From Anaerolineales bacterium (GTDB lineage: Bacteria; Chloroflexota; Anaerolineae; Anaerolineales; Villigracilaceae): 50,206 bases of DNA. The notes beneath the pieces were generated by a model. That model did no database searches, had not been told where the DNA came from, and saw only the letters and a list, made by a program, of their open reading frames with translations. Shown piece after piece: positions 16,159 through 24,939 of this stretch. Position 1 is the first letter of the stretch, and the number at the start of each line of letters is the position of its first letter. The position numbers were made by a program, and so were the translations under genes. The stretch is from contig JADZCC010000109.1 in NCBI GenBank assembly GCA_020851785.1, forward strand, positions 1 to 50,206, written 5' to 3'.

Positions 16159-17111
16159 TATGCGGCGATTCCTTTGGTGGTACGCATGAAAACTTCCTCC
16201 AACTTTTGATTTTCTTCGCTGAAATGCACGATGGGGAATTTATTTTCAATCAGACGGGCGAGCAGGGCCTGAATGTCGGCGTCTGCGCCGTTGAAATCCA
16301 ATTCCAGGCAGAGATGTTGATGCGCATCGCGTTCGCTTCGCAGGCGCACGGCAGAGACGTTTGCCTGCATGGCGAGGAAGGCCTGCGTTTCTTCCGCTTT
16401 GTCTAAGAGTGCAATTTTGAGCAGACGGTGCGGCGTTAACTTTTGGCTGAGTTGACTCAACGTGCCGACGGCCGCGACCCGGCCGTTTTCCATGATGCCA
16501 ATGCGCGTGCAGAGTTCGGCGACGTCGGCGAGGATATGACTGGAGAAGAGGATGGTCTTGCCGAGGCGGGCGACTTCGAGCAGGAGTTCGCGAATCTCAA
16601 TGCGCGCGCGCGGGTCCAAGCCGGAGGCGGGTTCGTCGAGGACGAGGATGCTTGGGTCGTGAATCAGCACGCGGGCGAGTCCGAGGCGTTGTTTTAATCC
16701 GGTGGAGAGTGTGTCGACCATGTCATTCCGACGTTGGGGCAGGTCGACGAGTTCCAGCAAATCTTTAATCAGCCCAGGCCTTTGCGGCTTGGGGACGTGA
16801 TAACAAGCGGCAAAGAATTCGAGATATTCGTTGACGGTCATATCGTCGTACACGCCGAAAGCATCGGGCATGAAGCCAATTTGGCGGCGCACTTCGCTGG
16901 GGGCCTGGCGGACGGAATGCCCGCCGACGAGGATTTGCCCCTGGTCGGGCTGGAGCAGGGTGACCAACATGCGCATGGTGGTGGTTTTGCCCGCGCCGTT
17001 TGGCCCGATGAGCCCGAAAATTTCGCCGCTTTCAATTTTGAAGTTGACGGCGTCCACCGCTTTGCGCCCGCCGAAAGTTTTGCTGACGTTTTGAAATTCA
17101 ATCGCGCTCAT
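16158..17111 (-). CDS. ABC transporter ATP-binding protein
   Basis: 317 residues. Walker A GPNGAGKT (36-43), Q-loop near RQIGFMPD, signature LSTGL (135-139; Thr replaces the usual second-position Gly of LSGGQ), Walker B ILVLDEP (156-160) and H-loop FSSHIL. The C-terminal 90 residues form the extra domain found in NatA/CcmA-type exporters. It drives the ABC-2 permease encoded downstream. It starts inside the 3' end of the 796-residue membrane protein gene (4-bp ATGA overlap), so the three are co-translated, as in GldA/GldF/GldG-like exporters. Confidence 0.95.
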   Translation of the reverse strand: MSAIEFQNVSKTFGGRKAVDAVNFKIESGEIFGLIGPNGAGKTTTMRMLVTLLQPDQGQILVGGHSVRQAPSEVRRQIGFMPDAFGVYDDMTVNEYLEFFAACYHVPKPQRPGLIKDLLELVDLPQRRNDMVDTLSTGLKQRLGLARVLIHDPSILVLDEPASGLDPRARIEIRELLLEVARLGKTILFSSHILADVAELCTRIGIMENGRVAAVGTLSQLSQKLTPHRLLKIALLDKAEETQAFLAMQANVSAVRLRSERDAHQHLCLELDFNGADADIQALLARLIENKFPIVHFSEENQKLEEVFMRTTKGIAA

Positions 17112-19498
17112 TGGCTCACCGTTAGCGTGATGCTGGATTGTTGCATATCTAAATATCCCTGATTGTTCAAATCTTTAACCTGAAGCGTTACTTCGCCCAT
17201 CGAACTGACGTATTCTTCCGGGCGCGGCACGTTTGTGTAGCCCCAGCGGATATTTTTAATCGTGTCCCAACGATTGAAAGCGTAATTCCAGAGTTGAACC
17301 TCGAACGCGGCTGGCGCGGCGGCGCTATTCAAGCTGAGGTGGAGTCTTTCCACGCGGCTGAATTTAACCGGAATTGCGGGACGAAAACTTAGCGAATATT
17401 CTGAGGCGCTGTAAGAGAAACTGGTATAGGGGCTGATGTCTTCCGAACTGGATTGCCATTCAAATACGACGGGCGTTAAGATGAATTCGCTGGCTTTATA
17501 TTGGATGGCTGGCGCAATCTGGCGAATGTAGAAAGTCGTGTCTATGGATTTGTTTTTTTTGTCTTTCAGAACAGCCGGAAATTCCTGACCTTCCAGCCAG
17601 CCCATCAGGTAAAAGCCCCAATTGTTGTTGTTTTCTTCCGCCACGTCTTCGGGGGCGAGGATGGAACTGAGGAAAGCGTTCTTTCTGTACATGTTCCGGT
17701 CCAATTCAAGTTGTGCGGCGGTGGTTTGGAGCAGGGTTTCCGAAGTTTCGGAGTAAAACTGAGGGAAGGGCACGGAATTAAAGAGCGTCAGTTTGACAGA
17801 TTTGGTTTCGCCCGGCCCCAGTTCGTCCAGCGCTTCCCAGTTGGCCGGGGTGACGAGCATGACGTTTGTTAAACGAAATTTACTCTGGTTTGTAATGGTT
17901 CCCACCAGGAGGGCTTTGCTGTCTTCAAAGACCAGCGTCAGGTCGTGGGTAATTTCGGGCGCGGCAATGGTATCGCTAACTCCAATGACCTTCATGCCGC
18001 CAATTTCAACCGGAATGTCCGATACCTCCATGCCTGCGCTGGTTTGCGTTGAAAACCAATCCGCATTATTGCGATAATAGTTGAAGGGAAAAAATAAGGC
18101 GGTGTCTTTGGCTTCCAGCGTGTAGGCGGCGCGTTGCGGCGAGTAGAGGCCAATCAGCGTATCACTTTGCGCCTGTTGAACGCCGTCCCAGGCTTGAATC
18201 ACGGTCAGTTGGTTGAGGGTGGGCGTATTGCCGCGATAGAAGTAACCGAAAATGTAGGAAACCGCGCTCACGGCAATGACAATGGCCGGAATCGTCACCC
18301 AGGCCCATTCGCGCTTTTTGACGATGCGTAGAAAAAAATAATTAACGGGCCCAATCAGGGCGATGTAAAAAAACAACAAGCCGCAAATGATTAAGGTAGA
18401 AGGAATCGCCAGTTCGCGGATTGAAGTCAACGCTTCAATTGTAGCGTGGCGATCCCATTGGCCGTTTGCCCAGGTGGGCGGCAGTGATTTAAAACTCAAC
18501 AAGAAGCGATAAACGTTATATGTGCCGTTCCAGTCTTTGTAGGGTTTTTGTCCCGGATCGGCCGCAAAGAAAACGCTCTTGCCCCGCCCAAGCGCTTTTT
18601 CAACGACCAGCGCCTGCCCGCCCTGCGTGGCGAGGATTTGGGCTTCCGGCTTTAACTTGCCCACAGCCAGAAGCGCATCTGCTTCTGCGTCAAAAACTTC
18701 ACTGCCCAACCCCACGGCAGAACTGGCCGGGCGAACTTCCGGCGCGCCGGAAACCTGCGTTGTGCCAGAGATTTCAAGCGGTAAAAATCCTTGAATGCCC
18801 TGCGTGGTCGCCTGCCAGTTGGCCCCGCCAACCGTGAGTAAAATGCCGCCTTTGGCAATCCACAACTCCAGCGCGGCGCGTTGCGCGGAACTTAAAGCGC
18901 CGGTATCCACATCAGAAATTAGGATGGCGTCCAGCGTTTCCAACCCCTGGGCCTTCTCTGGCAAATCTTTCAGATGGAGTTCAACCAGTTTTGTAATCCC
19001 GTTGGGCGAAGTAATTTGCCCAAGCCCGCTGTAATTGGACGGGGTTTTGGCCAGCAAGCCAATCAGCGTACTTTGCGCGTTGAGGATTGAGAGCCCCACG
19101 CTGGTTTTGGCGATGACTTTTTTATCCGCGAGCAATTCCACGTTCAACTTGGATACGCCGCCTTGCGGATACAGAACATAAACGGTTAACTCTTTGCGCG
19201 AATTTGTCGGGAGCGAAACCTGCGCCGCAAACACGCTCGTTTCACTGTTTGAATCTTTATAGCTTACCTGCAAACTGGCTTCATTGATATCTGCGCCTTT
19301 ATTTTGCAAAGCAATGCGAACGGGGAGCCACGCGCCCTCCTTGGCGTAACCATTAAACCCCGCCTCCGCCCGGACCTCAACCTCGGTCGTTTGACCCTGC
19401 GCATTCGCCTGACTGGAAGCGCTGACCGCAATCAGAAGCGTGAGGCAAACCACGAATATATTGAAAAATGAGCGAAATCCGTGCGACAGGTTGGGCAT
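17108..19498 (-). CDS. Exported membrane protein, first gene of the ABC/MoxR/VWA operon
   Basis: 796 residues. Signal peptide at 1-34 (ends near SQANAQG), an extracytoplasmic N-terminal half with beta-sandwich and a GATase/ThuA-like Rossmann part (LDAILISDVDTGALS, LWIAKGGILLTVGG), two membrane helices at about 370-395 and 405-428, and a large C-terminal beta-rich extracytoplasmic domain. The Rossmann-plus-membrane layout next to an ABC-2 exporter recalls auxiliary subunits such as GldG, but the assignment is by architecture, not motif. Shine-Dalgarno ggag is 8 nt before ATG. No clear promoter is seen; a TATGAT/TATGTT-like sequence lies about 20-30 nt upstream. It probably delivers or organises the substrate at the outer face. 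Confidence 0.75.
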   Translation of the reverse strand: MPNLSHGFRSFFNIFVVCLTLLIAVSASSQANAQGQTTEVEVRAEAGFNGYAKEGAWLPVRIALQNKGADINEASLQVSYKDSNSETSVFAAQVSLPTNSRKELTVYVLYPQGGVSKLNVELLADKKVIAKTSVGLSILNAQSTLIGLLAKTPSNYSGLGQITSPNGITKLVELHLKDLPEKAQGLETLDAILISDVDTGALSSAQRAALELWIAKGGILLTVGGANWQATTQGIQGFLPLEISGTTQVSGAPEVRPASSAVGLGSEVFDAEADALLAVGKLKPEAQILATQGGQALVVEKALGRGKSVFFAADPGQKPYKDWNGTYNVYRFLLSFKSLPPTWANGQWDRHATIEALTSIRELAIPSTLIICGLLFFYIALIGPVNYFFLRIVKKREWAWVTIPAIVIAVSAVSYIFGYFYRGNTPTLNQLTVIQAWDGVQQAQSDTLIGLYSPQRAAYTLEAKDTALFFPFNYYRNNADWFSTQTSAGMEVSDIPVEIGGMKVIGVSDTIAAPEITHDLTLVFEDSKALLVGTITNQSKFRLTNVMLVTPANWEALDELGPGETKSVKLTLFNSVPFPQFYSETSETLLQTTAAQLELDRNMYRKNAFLSSILAPEDVAEENNNNWGFYLMGWLEGQEFPAVLKDKKNKSIDTTFYIRQIAPAIQYKASEFILTPVVFEWQSSSEDISPYTSFSYSASEYSLSFRPAIPVKFSRVERLHLSLNSAAAPAAFEVQLWNYAFNRWDTIKNIRWGYTNVPRPEEYVSSMGEVTLQVKDLNNQGYLDMQQSSITLTVSQ

Positions 19499-19677
19499 GT
19501 TGTTCTCCGGTTTCGTAAAATCATAACATAGAACCCCAATCTAAATTTGAACTTTTTTGTTGTGGGCTTGCAATCCTTTTGATAGATTTCAACGTCGGCT
19601 TCATGGGTAGAATAAGCGCATGAATTGGCTGAGTGGCCCTAAAAACCTATTTACCTTATTGAAGTGGGGGAGATAAG

Positions 19678-20148
19678 TTGGAAGCAATTTCTTTTCAAAT
19701 CCCCGTGGATCGCGGCAGGATGAAGGCGGTTTCAACCGCGCTGAGAGACCTATTGGCCCGACATTCCGTGAAAAAAACGGACATTGACCGCTCTGACCGC
19801 GCGGTGAAAAAACTTTTGAGAAATATCGCCAAGTATTCATACCATGGCGACAAGGAAAGAAAAGTGGACGTGCGTTTGCAGGTGGAAGGGAAGCGCTTCT
19901 TCATTGAAACAGAAGACGGCGGCGCGCCCGCCACCCGGGAACTGCAAACCCAAATGGCGGAAGTCAAGAAAATGATGGACGGGATTTCACATCAATACCG
20001 CGACGGCAAAAACAAATGGCTGATTTTCAAGCTGATCTCAAACGACCTGAAAAAGAAGCCTGCGCCGCCGCGCCCCCGCGCCAAACGAACCGTTACGAAG
20101 AAAGTTTCACCGCAAAAACGAACCAGCGCGCATAAAGATCTGACGTAG
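19678..20148 (+). CDS. Degenerate RsbW-like (HATPase_c_2) protein with basic tail
   Basis: 156 residues, TTG start at 19678 with a strong gggggag 5 nt before it. The first 122 residues follow the anti-sigma-factor kinase pattern: an N-box-like helix LLRNIAKYSY (Asn49), a G1-like FIETEDGGAP (Asp80-Gly-Gly), and the closing MMDGISHQYRDGKNKWLIFKL that resembles the family's last strand. The glycine-rich G2 lid is missing, so nucleotide binding is doubtful. A Lys/Arg/Pro-rich tail of 35 residues follows, possibly binding nucleic acid. The last 42 bp overlap tail-to-tail with the NlpC/P60 gene. The 179-bp gap before it (19499-19677) contains an extended -10-like tgatagatt (19580-19588) but no convincing -35. 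Confidence 0.6.
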   Translation: MEAISFQIPVDRGRMKAVSTALRDLLARHSVKKTDIDRSDRAVKKLLRNIAKYSYHGDKERKVDVRLQVEGKRFFIETEDGGAPATRELQTQMAEVKKMMDGISHQYRDGKNKWLIFKLISNDLKKKPAPPRPRAKRTVTKKVSPQKRTSAHKDLT

Positions 20149-21099
20149 CGATTCCTTTTCCTGTAGGTCGTCCACGTATACGCCGTTGTTGCCGCGCGAA
20201 GAGTGGATCATCTTCCAGCCGCCGAGGCTGATTCCAACGTGAGTCACGTCGCGGTTGCTGTCGCCTTCGCCGAAGAAGAATAAATCCCCAATTTCAAATG
20301 GCTCGCTGACGCGATGCGCGGCCTGACACTGCAAATCTGCATCGCGCGGAATGTCCATCCCAACCCAGCGATGGAGCAAACGCGCAAAGCCGGAGCAGTC
20401 AATCCCGTTGCCGCTTGTGCCGCCCCAGAGATAGGGCACGCCAATCATCCGCGCCGCATCGGTGAGCAGGAGGGCGCGTTTTTCTTTAACAGGTTGTGGA
20501 ATGTTTTTGATGGCTCGCAATGCGGCGGTTGGAATCCAGCCCGCGCGATTCGCTGAAACGAAAGACCATTCGCCTTGAACTTTTTCTGCGCGCACGCCTG
20601 TGCCGCTGACGAGGCGCGAAATGACCGCTCCGTCCATTTGCGGCGCAGAGCGCAACTCCACAGACGGCGCAATGACGAGGTGTGTGGTCGCTTTGAGCGG
20701 CGCTTCCGTGAGGTAAGGTTTGTGCGCCCAGCCTAAATAGCCGTCGCTTTGGCGCACGAAGGCCCAGTTTTTTTCCTCGTCCAAAACTTCCAGTTCGGTC
20801 CCAAAATACAATTCGCTTGAAAGCGGCATTCCAAAAGTTGGCTTTTCATACAAGCCAGTCAGGTTGGTGGCCACGCTTAGGCGCGGCAGGTTGTCGCGCC
20901 TGAGGATGCGAATCGAAGCGGTATCCACCTTCAGTTTGGGAAAGAGGCGCGGCAATTCATCCGCCTGTTGCTTTTCCAGCACGCATCCGCTTAACTCCAG
21001 ACGGTCGTCTTCAAAATTCGCAATCTCCACGTCGAAAACAGAAAGGCGGTTGTCGCATTGTTTGGTTAATTCGGCAAGTTGTTGCTCAATGATTTTCAT
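20107..21099 (-). CDS. NlpC/P60 peptidase with SH3 domains (YkfC-like)
   Basis: 330 residues without a signal peptide. An N-terminal region and two SH3b domains (about 85-135 and 145-200, with ELRSAPQMDGAVIS) precede a C40 peptidase domain with catalytic Cys235 (GIDCSGF), His287 (THVGIS) and His299 (MIHSS). Architecture and cytoplasmic location match YkfC-type gamma-D-glutamyl-dipeptidyl peptidases, which cleave murein tri/tetrapeptides to release L-Ala-D-Glu. The matching dipeptide epimerase lies two genes away on the other strand, supporting this. The ATG at 21099 has no Shine-Dalgarno; TAAAAT ends 6 nt before it on the minus strand, predicting a leaderless mRNA. The 3' end overlaps the RsbW-like gene. 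Confidence 0.85.
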   Translation of the reverse strand: MKIIEQQLAELTKQCDNRLSVFDVEIANFEDDRLELSGCVLEKQQADELPRLFPKLKVDTASIRILRRDNLPRLSVATNLTGLYEKPTFGMPLSSELYFGTELEVLDEEKNWAFVRQSDGYLGWAHKPYLTEAPLKATTHLVIAPSVELRSAPQMDGAVISRLVSGTGVRAEKVQGEWSFVSANRAGWIPTAALRAIKNIPQPVKEKRALLLTDAARMIGVPYLWGGTSGNGIDCSGFARLLHRWVGMDIPRDADLQCQAAHRVSEPFEIGDLFFFGEGDSNRDVTHVGISLGGWKMIHSSRGNNGVYVDDLQEKESLRQIFMRAGSFLR

Positions 21100-21128
21100 G
21101 CGTTTATTTTACATGATAAGATTGCGAA
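21100..21128. promoter_or_regulatory. Divergent -10 elements for two leaderless genes
   Basis: In the 29-bp divergent gap, TAAAAT (minus strand, 21111-21106) ends 6 nt before the leftward ATG and taagat (21117-21122), with an extended tga, ends 6 nt before the rightward ATG at 21129. Neither start has a Shine-Dalgarno sequence. No good -35 is visible for either; those positions would lie within the opposite gene. Confidence 0.5.
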
Positions 21129-21899
21129 ATGGCGACGATTAACATAAATGGCGCGGATATTTTTTACGAATCCTTTGGCGCGGACTCTGCGCTTCTGTCT
21201 CCTGTTGTGCTGGTTCACGGTTCGACGATTGACGGCCCGACAGATTGGGCGGAGATTGCCCCGGCTTTGGCGAAGAAATACCGCGTCTTCACGCCAGATT
21301 GTCGCGGGCATGGTCGCTCCAACAATCCGAATCATTCTTATTCTTTTAAGGAACTGGCCAACGATGTGGCGACATTTATCCGCGCGCTGGGTTTTGAGCG
21401 GGCGCATGTGATTGGTCACAGCAACGGCGGCAACGTGGCCTTGGTGACTTTGCTGGAGCGCCCGGACGTGGTGCAGAGTTGTATTCCGCAAGCCGCGAAC
21501 GCGTATGTGACTCAATACTTGCGCGAACGCGAGCCGGTTGTGTTTGACCCTGCGCGAGTGGAACGCGAAGCGCCGGAATGGATGAATGAAATGATCGTCT
21601 TGCATGAAAGCGTCAACGGCGCAGGCTATTGGCGCGAGTTATTGCAAATGACCATGCGTGAAATCATCTCCGAGCCGAATTACACGCCGGAACAATTGTC
21701 CAAAGCGACGCGGCCGACGCTGGTCATTATGGGCGCGGAAGATGCGGTGAATGCGCCGGATCGTCACGCGCAATTTATCGCTGAGAACATCTCGAATGCG
21801 GAATTGTGGATTCCTGAAAAGACGGGACATAATGTGCATAAAGAGCGTCGCGACGAATGGCTGGCGAAGGTCATCAATTTTTTAGACAGGAATAATTGA
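21129..21899 (+). CDS. Alpha/beta hydrolase
   Basis: 256 residues, complete alpha/beta-hydrolase fold. Oxyanion region VLVHGSTIDG, nucleophile elbow GHSNGG (Ser98), acid Asp205 (GAEDAVN) and His234 (TGHNVH) form the triad. No signal peptide, so cytoplasmic. It stands between the murein peptidase and the dipeptide epimerase and is 6 bp from the latter, suggesting an amidase or esterase step in the same pathway; substrate not deducible. Start supported by the conserved short N-terminus; the mRNA is predicted leaderless. Confidence 0.88.
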   Translation: MATININGADIFYESFGADSALLSPVVLVHGSTIDGPTDWAEIAPALAKKYRVFTPDCRGHGRSNNPNHSYSFKELANDVATFIRALGFERAHVIGHSNGGNVALVTLLERPDVVQSCIPQAANAYVTQYLREREPVVFDPARVEREAPEWMNEMIVLHESVNGAGYWRELLQMTMREIISEPNYTPEQLSKATRPTLVIMGAEDAVNAPDRHAQFIAENISNAELWIPEKTGHNVHKERRDEWLAKVINFLDRNN

Positions 21900-21905
21900 G
21901 AGGTT

Positions 21906-22904
21906 ATGAAACTACACTGGGAGCCGATTTCGCTTGAACTGAAGACCACCTTCCGCGTGGCCCATGGGGCCAGCGACCAAAGGCATAACGTTTTGGTCTA
22001 TTTGGAGGATGGCGTGGGCGAGGCGGCGGCCGTGCCCTATTATGGCGAAACGCAGGCCGGGATTATTGAGTATCTAAAAGCAGTCCCAGATTTGGGCGAC
22101 GATCTTTTTGATTTGGATGCGGTTCTCGCCAAACGTCCAAGCGGTTCGCGCGCGGCGCGTTCTGCAATTGACGAAGCCCTGCATGATTTATGGGGCAAAA
22201 AGTTGGGACAGCCTTTGTATAAATTGTTGGGACTGAATCCGAAGCGCCTGCCGTTGACCTCTTTTACGATTGGGCTGGACGAGCCGGAGGCGATGGCGCG
22301 GCAGGCGGCCGCAGCGAATCATCCCATTTTGAAGATTAAGTTGGGGAGCGAAAATGACGAGGCGATTATCCAGGCCGTTCGTGAGGCGACCAACTCAAAG
22401 TTAAGAGTGGACGCGAACGCGGGTTGGACGCGCGAACAGGCTTTACACATCATCCCCCGCTTGCAGGAATATGATTTGGAATTCATCGAACAGCCGTTGG
22501 CGGTGGACGACGTGGACGGTTATTTTTGGCTGAAAGAAAAACTGAAATTGCAAAAGATCGCCACGCCAATCTTTGCGGATGAAACCGCCAGGAATTCGCG
22601 CGATGTGGTCAAACTGGCGGGCGCGGTGGATGGCGTGGTGGTGAAGACGATGAAGAGCGAAGGCCTGCGCGAAGCCCTGCGGATGATTCACACGGCTCGC
22701 GCACACGACATGCAAATTATGTTGAGTTGCATGGTGGAATCTTCGGTGGGCGTGACCGCCGCCGCGCATTTGGCTCCATTGTGCGACTATGCAGATTTGG
22801 ACGGGCCGCTGTTAATTAAAAATGATCCATACCTGGGCTTGCAGTATGACGGCGCGCAGTTCTCCCTGCCAACCGGGCACGGGCTGGGTGTGACGAAGAA
22901 ATGA
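21906..22904 (+). CDS. Dipeptide epimerase (L-Ala-D/L-Glu type), enolase superfamily
   Basis: 332 residues, MLE subgroup of the enolase superfamily. Catalytic KIK pair (Lys143, Lys145), metal ligands in RVDANAGW, FIEQPL and FADET, and the opposite base Lys247 (VVVKTMKS). These features, the length and an NlpC/P60 neighbour fit an L-Ala-D/L-Glu epimerase (YkfB/YcjG type), which converts L-Ala-D-Glu from recycled murein into L-Ala-L-Glu for degradation. Other dipeptide epimerases share the motifs, so specificity is inferred from context. A gaggtt sequence precedes ATG. Followed after 12 bp by the aminotransferase gene. Confidence 0.88.
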   Translation: MKLHWEPISLELKTTFRVAHGASDQRHNVLVYLEDGVGEAAAVPYYGETQAGIIEYLKAVPDLGDDLFDLDAVLAKRPSGSRAARSAIDEALHDLWGKKLGQPLYKLLGLNPKRLPLTSFTIGLDEPEAMARQAAAANHPILKIKLGSENDEAIIQAVREATNSKLRVDANAGWTREQALHIIPRLQEYDLEFIEQPLAVDDVDGYFWLKEKLKLQKIATPIFADETARNSRDVVKLAGAVDGVVVKTMKSEGLREALRMIHTARAHDMQIMLSCMVESSVGVTAAAHLAPLCDYADLDGPLLIKNDPYLGLQYDGAQFSLPTGHGLGVTKK

Positions 22905-22916
22905 GAAATTGAAACC

Positions 22917-24059
22917 ATGACTTCCCTCAAAAAAAAATTCCTGCTTGACCCGAAGGTTATCTTCCTCAACCATGGTTCGTTTGGCGCAACGCCCAAGCCG
23001 GTGTTCAAGGAATATCAGCGCTGGCAACGGGAATTGGAGAATCAGCCGGTTGAGTTTTTAGGTCGGCGTATTACCGCGTTGTTGGCGGAATCGCGCGCGG
23101 CGCTGGGGGCGTACCTCGGAACCGTCGCGGATAATTTGATTTATACGCAAAACGTGACGGCGTCAATGAACATCGTCGCCCGCTCGTTGAATTTGCAAGC
23201 TGGGGATGAAGTTCTCGCCAGCAACCATGAATACGGCGCGATGGATCGGATGTGGCGATTTTTAGCGCGCAAGCGCGGTTTCACGTATCTTAATCAGCCG
23301 GTGACGTTGACGACGAAAGATGAATTTATCGAATCGTTTTGGCGCGGCGTAACGCCCCAGACGAAGGTGATTTTTCTCAGTCATATCACTTCTCCCACGG
23401 CCGTTATTTTCCCCGTTCAAGAAATTATCCGCCGCGCAAGAGAAAGCGGAATTATCACTATGATTGATGGAGCGCACGCGCCCGGACAAATTCCGCTGGA
23501 CTTGGATGCGCTCGGCGCCGACTTTTACGGCGGCAATTTACATAAGTGGCTGTGCGCCCCCAAAGGCGCCGGGTTTTTGTATGCCCGCCCGGAAATGCAA
23601 AACCGGGTTGAGCCGTTCGCCGTTTCCTGGGGCTATGAGCCGGAAGTTGCGGGCGTTTCTCCATTTGTGGATTTGAACGAATGGGGCGGCACGCACGACC
23701 CCTCGGCATACTTAACCGTCCCGACGGCGATTCAATTTCAACAGGATCAGGCTTGGGCGGAGGTCCGAAGCGCGTGTCATCAACTGGCGAAGTACGCTCA
23801 GGCTGAAATCTGCAAGTTGACCGGATTGCCGCCGCTTCATTCCCAATCTGAAAGTTGGTTCGCCCAAATGGCCGCCGCGCCACTGCCAGCGCGTACAGAC
23901 ATCGCCGTTTTGAAACGACGTTTATATGACGACTATAAAATTGAAATCCCTCTGGTGGCTTGGAACAATTCCAAATTGATTCGCGTCTCTGTGCAAGGCT
24001 ATAACACAAAAAAAGAAGTTGACGTTTTGCTGAATGCCCTTTCCAACCTGCTGGCGTAA
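22917..24059 (+). CDS. Class V aminotransferase-fold PLP enzyme (isopenicillin-N-epimerase-like)
   Basis: 380 residues. N-terminal FLNHGSFGATP, Asp of MIDGAHAPGQ and the PLP-lysine in LHKWLCAPKGAGF (Lys210) define the subfamily that includes isopenicillin N epimerase and related enzymes. The reaction cannot be read from sequence: racemisation, desulfuration and lyase activities all occur. Being last in the hydrolase-epimerase unit, it may act on the amino acids or dipeptides released from murein. Cytoplasmic. Confidence 0.87.
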   Translation: MTSLKKKFLLDPKVIFLNHGSFGATPKPVFKEYQRWQRELENQPVEFLGRRITALLAESRAALGAYLGTVADNLIYTQNVTASMNIVARSLNLQAGDEVLASNHEYGAMDRMWRFLARKRGFTYLNQPVTLTTKDEFIESFWRGVTPQTKVIFLSHITSPTAVIFPVQEIIRRARESGIITMIDGAHAPGQIPLDLDALGADFYGGNLHKWLCAPKGAGFLYARPEMQNRVEPFAVSWGYEPEVAGVSPFVDLNEWGGTHDPSAYLTVPTAIQFQQDQAWAEVRSACHQLAKYAQAEICKLTGLPPLHSQSESWFAQMAAAPLPARTDIAVLKRRLYDDYKIEIPLVAWNNSKLIRVSVQGYNTKKEVDVLLNALSNLLA

Positions 24060-24101
24060 GGGAATCATAGGCTTTTCGTTAATTTGCTTTTTGACTTTTT
24101 G

Positions 24102-24121
24102 TGATAGATTTACGTCAGAGG
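24102..24121 (+). promoter_or_regulatory. Possible extended -10 promoter and Shine-Dalgarno of the lipoprotein gene
   Basis: tga-tagatt (24102-24110) matches an extended -10, the same ttgatagattt-like string seen upstream of the RsbW-like gene (19579-19589). agagg (24117-24121) sits 5 nt before ATG 24127. Confidence 0.35.
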
Positions 24122-24126
24122 TATCC

Positions 24127-24939
24127 ATGCAGTCACCTAAAACATATTCGACAATCCTTGTAATTTTGGCTTTTTTGCTTTTCGCCTGCGGCGGGAGCGC
24201 GCAAGCGACGGAAGACCCGCAAGTTGCTTTAACTTCGGCGATTGGCACGATGGTCTCCGCTTTTTTTGGAACGCAAACGGCGATGGTCACGCCCGCCACG
24301 TTAACGCCCACCGCCACGGAAACGAAATTCCCGACGCCCACGCAATTTGTGGCGCAGGCTCCGGCTGTGAATACGTTAACGCCAACTTTGTTGTTTTATA
24401 CTTTCACGCCCGGCACAGGCTCGCCGACGGTCACCGGCACATTGCCCACAGCCACCGCAAATGAAAGCGCGTTGGCGCACGGCTGTAGCAACCTGGGCTT
24501 TATCCGCCATGTCAACTATCCCGATGGCACGGTGATGAAACCCGGCCAGTATTTTACAAAAACCTGGAAGGTGCAAAATACCGGAACGTGCGATTGGAAG
24601 TTTTTATATCGTCTGGCTTTTCTAAGCGGCCCAAACATGGAGCCGTCCTATCGAACTTTGGGCAAGCTGGTTCACCCGGGCAGTTGGGCCGAACTTTCAG
24701 TGGATCTCACCGCGCCCACGCAACCGGGGACGCATACGGCCTACTTCCGCTTTTCAGACGGTACAAATATGTTTGGCGTGACGTTGGGGGTGACGATCAA
24801 AGTGGAAGCGCCGACCAACACGCCCAAGCCGGTTACCCCTACAAATACTTCTGCGCCCACCAGTACGCCAACTAATACGCCAATCCCATCGAATACGCCA
24901 GTTCCGTCGGATACGCCGACCATTACGTCAACCCCGTAG
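24127..24939 (+). CDS. Lipoprotein with NBR1-type Ig-like domain
   Basis: 270 residues from ATG 24127; the open frame back to 24034 runs through the preceding gene and is rejected. Lipobox LLFACGG (Cys21). A Thr/Pro-rich stalk is followed by an NBR1-type Ig domain (about 120-225) with the typical WKVQNTGTCDW, then a second Thr/Pro-rich tail. Known: such domains are common in surface proteins of Chloroflexota and bind protein partners. The next gene begins immediately after its stop codon, so the two surface proteins are co-expressed. Confidence 0.87.
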   Translation: MQSPKTYSTILVILAFLLFACGGSAQATEDPQVALTSAIGTMVSAFFGTQTAMVTPATLTPTATETKFPTPTQFVAQAPAVNTLTPTLLFYTFTPGTGSPTVTGTLPTATANESALAHGCSNLGFIRHVNYPDGTVMKPGQYFTKTWKVQNTGTCDWKFLYRLAFLSGPNMEPSYRTLGKLVHPGSWAELSVDLTAPTQPGTHTAYFRFSDGTNMFGVTLGVTIKVEAPTNTPKPVTPTNTSAPTSTPTNTPIPSNTPVPSDTPTITSTP

